Part shown: positions 6,604 through 8,913 of the stretch, piece by piece
Layout: every line of letters starts with the position of its first letter
How positions within the stretch are numbered: position 1 is the first letter of the stretch
NCBI GenBank assembly: GCA_964412555.1
Contig: CAYPPG010000130.1
Coordinates: 1-8,913, forward strand
Length of the DNA: 8,913 nt
From: CAYPPG01 sp964412555
GTDB lineage: Bacteria; Hinthialibacterota; Hinthialibacteria; Hinthialibacterales; Hinthialibacteraceae
Reading direction: 5' to 3'
Notes under the pieces: model-generated
Databases searched by the model: none
What the model was told of the DNA's origin: nothing
What the model saw: only the letters and a program-made list of their open reading frames with translations
Program-made: the position numbers and the translations under genes

Positions 6604-8913
6604 TTACCGTTTCAGAGAATGCATCATTTTTCGTTGCCAAAGATAGGGAGAGTCTTGAAACGCTTCCAGTGATATGTCATCCACAGCCAAGTTGGCGCCG
6701 TCTAAAATGACACCCGGAAACGCCCCTTCCGTATTTTCATTTTGTATCACAATAATCGGTTCAAAAGGGCCGGGCTGCGAGAACATTCCGGAAGACGCTA
6801 CTCGATGCCATTCCGGTTCCGGCGGAAGACGATCATTGGAGATGAACGAAACCGCATCTTGATTCCCGTTCGTCAATCCTAGGGCGAAGAATCCTCCACC
6901 ATCTCGTACTTTCTGTACTTGAGCGGTGGCTGTCAGCATTCGAGGATAAAAGTCTTCATTCAGTTCGTTTGGACCGATTTCAACTTGGACAGCAGAGACC
7001 GGTTCTTCGAGAGACAGCAGGAGAGATTGATTGAAGCCTCCCGGTAAAATCGTTCGGTTAAATTGATTGGTCAAAAAGGCATCGGCTCCGATCGTTGCTG
7101 ATTCGTTGAGATTTACCCTCGAACCCAATCCTTGCAAGACGGATTCAAAGGAGCCGTCAAAATCGACAGAAATCTTCGTATTACCAAGAGCTCGATCAAT
7201 ATCTCGGGCGGCCGGAAATACCCGGACATTATCGACATACATTTCCGCACGTCCGAAAGATTGGCTTCCGTATATTTGAATCAATGCCTGCACTTTGGGG
7301 CCGATGACATCGTAATATGTGGAAAGATATTGGTAACGGCTTTCTCCAAGAATTTCACCTTGACGCACAGTCGTATAAGACAAATTGGAACTGTCTTCTG
7401 CAAGGGCTAGAGTGATGTTCGGAAGGTCTCGGTCGTTTCCTTCCAATTTTTCCACGGCAAACCACATCGAGATGGTTGCCGGACCGGCAGGAATTTCTAT
7501 CGGCTCGCTTAATAGAGCGATCGTTTCGCCGGGATCGATTGTAAATATGGCTCCGTATCCGTCGGTAATCACGTTGATTGGTTCGGGCGGGATGGGTCCC
7601 AGCTGCACTTCTCCCGTCCGATCACCCGGTCTGCTGATGAGCCAGTTCGTTTCTTCAAGTGAATCGACGGAGAAGTTGTAATTCCGCTCCGGTTTCCCTT
7701 CTCCAGGAGGTACAACAGAAGCGGTGTGAATAACGGATCCGTCGAAATCAACAGAATTTTGACGCCGTTTCCCCAGAATGGACACTTGCATCGGCTGAGT
7801 GGCTTTGCCGCCTGGGAATTCAGGAAACAAAAACACAACGCCATGCGCTACATGGGCCGCTTTCAATCCTCCGCCGGCGGCAAAGGTCGCTTCAAATGGC
7901 ACATCAGCGATATTCACGGCTGGTGGATCCAACATGTACTGCAGTGAATAGGGAGAAATATAAGCATAATCCTCGACTAAGGGGGCGTCCGGCAAGATAA
8001 AATCTTGCAGCCGAAATGTCGAGACTTTCAGATTCAATTCGTCGGTGACTTCGAATATTCCATCCGATGCTCGGACGATATAGCCGCTCTCCATCGGAAG
8101 GTTGATTTTTTCAAAAGAAATTTCATTATCGAGTCCTCGCAAGACTGTCGGAGATTCCTCACCTCCTTCAATCTTCCAAGTAATATCTTCTATCGGTGTA
8201 TCCTGATCTTCGATGAAATCATTGAGAGTAAACACATTATTGACGGCTTCGTTGACAAGAAGACGGACATCGGGAATATCTTTAAGTACCGGTGCACTAT
8301 AGACAACAACATAAAGTGGAAAACTGGAATAGGTTGCCCCTTTGGAATCAATCAAGCGCACGTGAACAAAATTTCTCCCCTTGGCGAACAAATCGGTGAT
8401 GTCTTTTGGTGGCACAGGGGCGGATAATTCCGTGAAACTAAAGGTTGCATGAGAGACAAGTCCGGACGGTTGTGTCACTCGAAGAGCGATCGTGTCTTCT
8501 GTCAACAGAAATCCCTGCCCATCTCTGGTGGAAGAGAGAACTACTTTCACCTTTCCGGTGGAGGTCGCTGAAGGAATCGTCACTCGGGTTTCGTTTGTAT
8601 AAAACACGAAGTTTTCATCGAGCGAAACACCGTTTGGAATCGGCGGCGCAAGTTGCCCTTCCGGCAACGGTGTTGGAGTGGCGGTCGGAGTCGAGGTCGG
8701 AATGGGAGTGTTTGTCGGAGATGGGGTTCGAACTCGAGGCGTTCGGGTAGGGGTGGAAGTTGGTCCCATTGTGTTTGTCGGGGTTGGAGTGACTGTGGGT
8801 GTCAATGTCGGAGTCGGAGTGGGAGTGCTTTCCGGAAGAGAAATAAGAATTCTGCGCACTTTGTCATTTCCGGAATCAGCCACATAGAGATTTCCATTCG
8901 AATCCACTGTCAA
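6604..8913 (-). CDS. large surface or secreted multidomain protein, N-terminus beyond the window (NHL, Thr-Pro spacer, cadherin-like, tandem C-terminal modules)
   Basis: The last 769 residues are present; the reading frame is open through the right edge, so the true start lies outside. Residue numbers count from the edge. LTVDSNGNLYVADSGNDKVR (1-20) is the end of an NHL beta-propeller repeat. Residues 29-84 form a Thr-Pro-rich spacer. Residues about 88-206 look like a beta-sandwich. Residues 206-298 (APVLKDIPDVRLLVNE, then IEDQDTP) look cadherin- or Ig-like with possible calcium-binding Asp residues. Two similar modules follow: one from SVDFDGS (387-393) to YVDNVRVF (559-566), and one from SVDFDGS (582-588) to AVDDISLEAF (743-752); both resemble jelly-roll carbohydrate-binding folds. 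The C-terminus (LWQRKMMHSLKR) lacks an LPXTG or PEP-CTERM signal and a membrane anchor. The likely role is extracellular adhesion or carbohydrate binding; this is inference from architecture. Confidence 0.88.
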   Translation of the reverse strand: MTVDSNGNLYVADSGNDKVRRILISLPESTPTPTPTLTPTVTPTPTNTMGPTSTPTRTPRVRTPSPTNTPIPTSTPTATPTPLPEGQLAPPIPNGVSLDENFVFYTNETRVTIPSATSTGKVKVVLSSTRDGQGFLLTEDTIALRVTQPSGLVSHATFSFTELSAPVPPKDITDLFAKGRNFVHVRLIDSKGATYSSFPLYVVVYSAPVLKDIPDVRLLVNEAVNNVFTLNDFIEDQDTPIEDITWKIEGGEESPTVLRGLDNEISFEKINLPMESGYIVRASDGIFEVTDELNLKVSTFRLQDFILPDAPLVEDYAYISPYSLQYMLDPPAVNIADVPFEATFAAGGGLKAAHVAHGVVFLFPEFPGGKATQPMQVSILGKRRQNSVDFDGSVIHTASVVPPGEGKPERNYNFSVDSLEETNWLISRPGDRTGEVQLGPIPPEPINVITDGYGAIFTIDPGETIALLSEPIEIPAGPATISMWFAVEKLEGNDRDLPNITLALAEDSSNLSYTTVRQGEILGESRYQYLSTYYDVIGPKVQALIQIYGSQSFGRAEMYVDNVRVFPAARDIDRALGNTKISVDFDGSFESVLQGLGSRVNLNESATIGADAFLTNQFNRTILPGGFNQSLLLSLEEPVSAVQVEIGPNELNEDFYPRMLTATAQVQKVRDGGGFFALGLTNGNQDAVSFISNDRLPPEPEWHRVASSGMFSQPGPFEPIIVIQNENTEGAFPGVILDGANLAVDDISLEAFQDSPYLWQRKMMHSLKR
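8662..8829 (-). repeat. low-complexity repeat coding for the Thr-Pro spacer
   Basis: On the plus strand this stretch is a degenerate hexamer repeat of the GTCGGA/GTTGGA type, encoding alternating Thr-Pro on the minus strand (about 56 residues, interrupted by NTMG and RVR). Such spacers separate domains in secreted proteins and may be O-glycosylated. Slippage can change its length between strains. Confidence 0.85.

Noticed and set aside
8678..8887. Gly-Val repeat protein on the plus strand
   Set aside because: It is the antisense translation of the Thr-Pro spacer; the GVGVGV pattern follows from the hexamer repeat.

Overview
The window looks like chromosomal DNA of an uncultured or little-studied bacterium with mid-range GC. 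Five well-formed genes, one small gene and one gene cut off at the right edge fill it almost completely. No rRNA, tRNA, CRISPR array, transposase or phage gene is visible. Several gene types point to lineages such as Chloroflexota or candidate phyla like Sumerlaeota and Poribacteria: a DUF2298/YYY membrane protein, a Uma2-type nuclease, an antitoxin-like small protein, and a secreted-type protein with a Thr-Pro spacer. The phylum is inference and cannot be settled from this window.

Left part (54-3630, + strand): a probable three-gene transcription unit. It starts with a 73-aa antitoxin-like protein that has no visible toxin. A 754-aa multi-spanning membrane protein of the DUF2298 (Chlor_Arch_YYY) family follows, probably a GT-C-like glycosyltransferase. 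The last gene is a Gfo/Idh/MocA-family NAD(P)-dependent oxidoreductase. The gaps are 18 and 37 bases. A membrane sugar transferase beside a sugar-type dehydrogenase would suit envelope glycan work, but that link is inferred only from adjacency.

Middle (3638-5816, - strand): a Uma2/DUF820 PD-(D/E)XK protein converges on the oxidoreductase with only 7 bases between stop codons. An 18-bp dyad sits directly upstream of its ribosome binding site. Next comes a 453-aa cytoplasmic protein that looks like an alpha/alpha-toroid (six-hairpin glycosidase-like) enzyme, with a possible terminator behind it and a possible promoter in front.

Right part: a 315-base intergenic stretch (5817-6131) holds a GC-rich hairpin between 7-base inverted arms, possibly a small interspersed element. 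It leads into an RsbW/SpoIIAB-like GHKL ATPase (6132-6572, +), which stands alone without an anti-anti-sigma factor or phosphatase. Converging on it from the right edge is the C-terminal 769 residues of a large surface-type protein: the end of an NHL repeat, a Thr-Pro spacer, a cadherin-like domain, and two similar C-terminal modules that each start with SVDFDGS.

I see no clear new defence or mobile system. The most notable items are the tandem SVDFDGS modules, the unassigned alpha/alpha enzyme, the possible small repeat element at 5912-6018, and the dyad at the Uma2 5' end.
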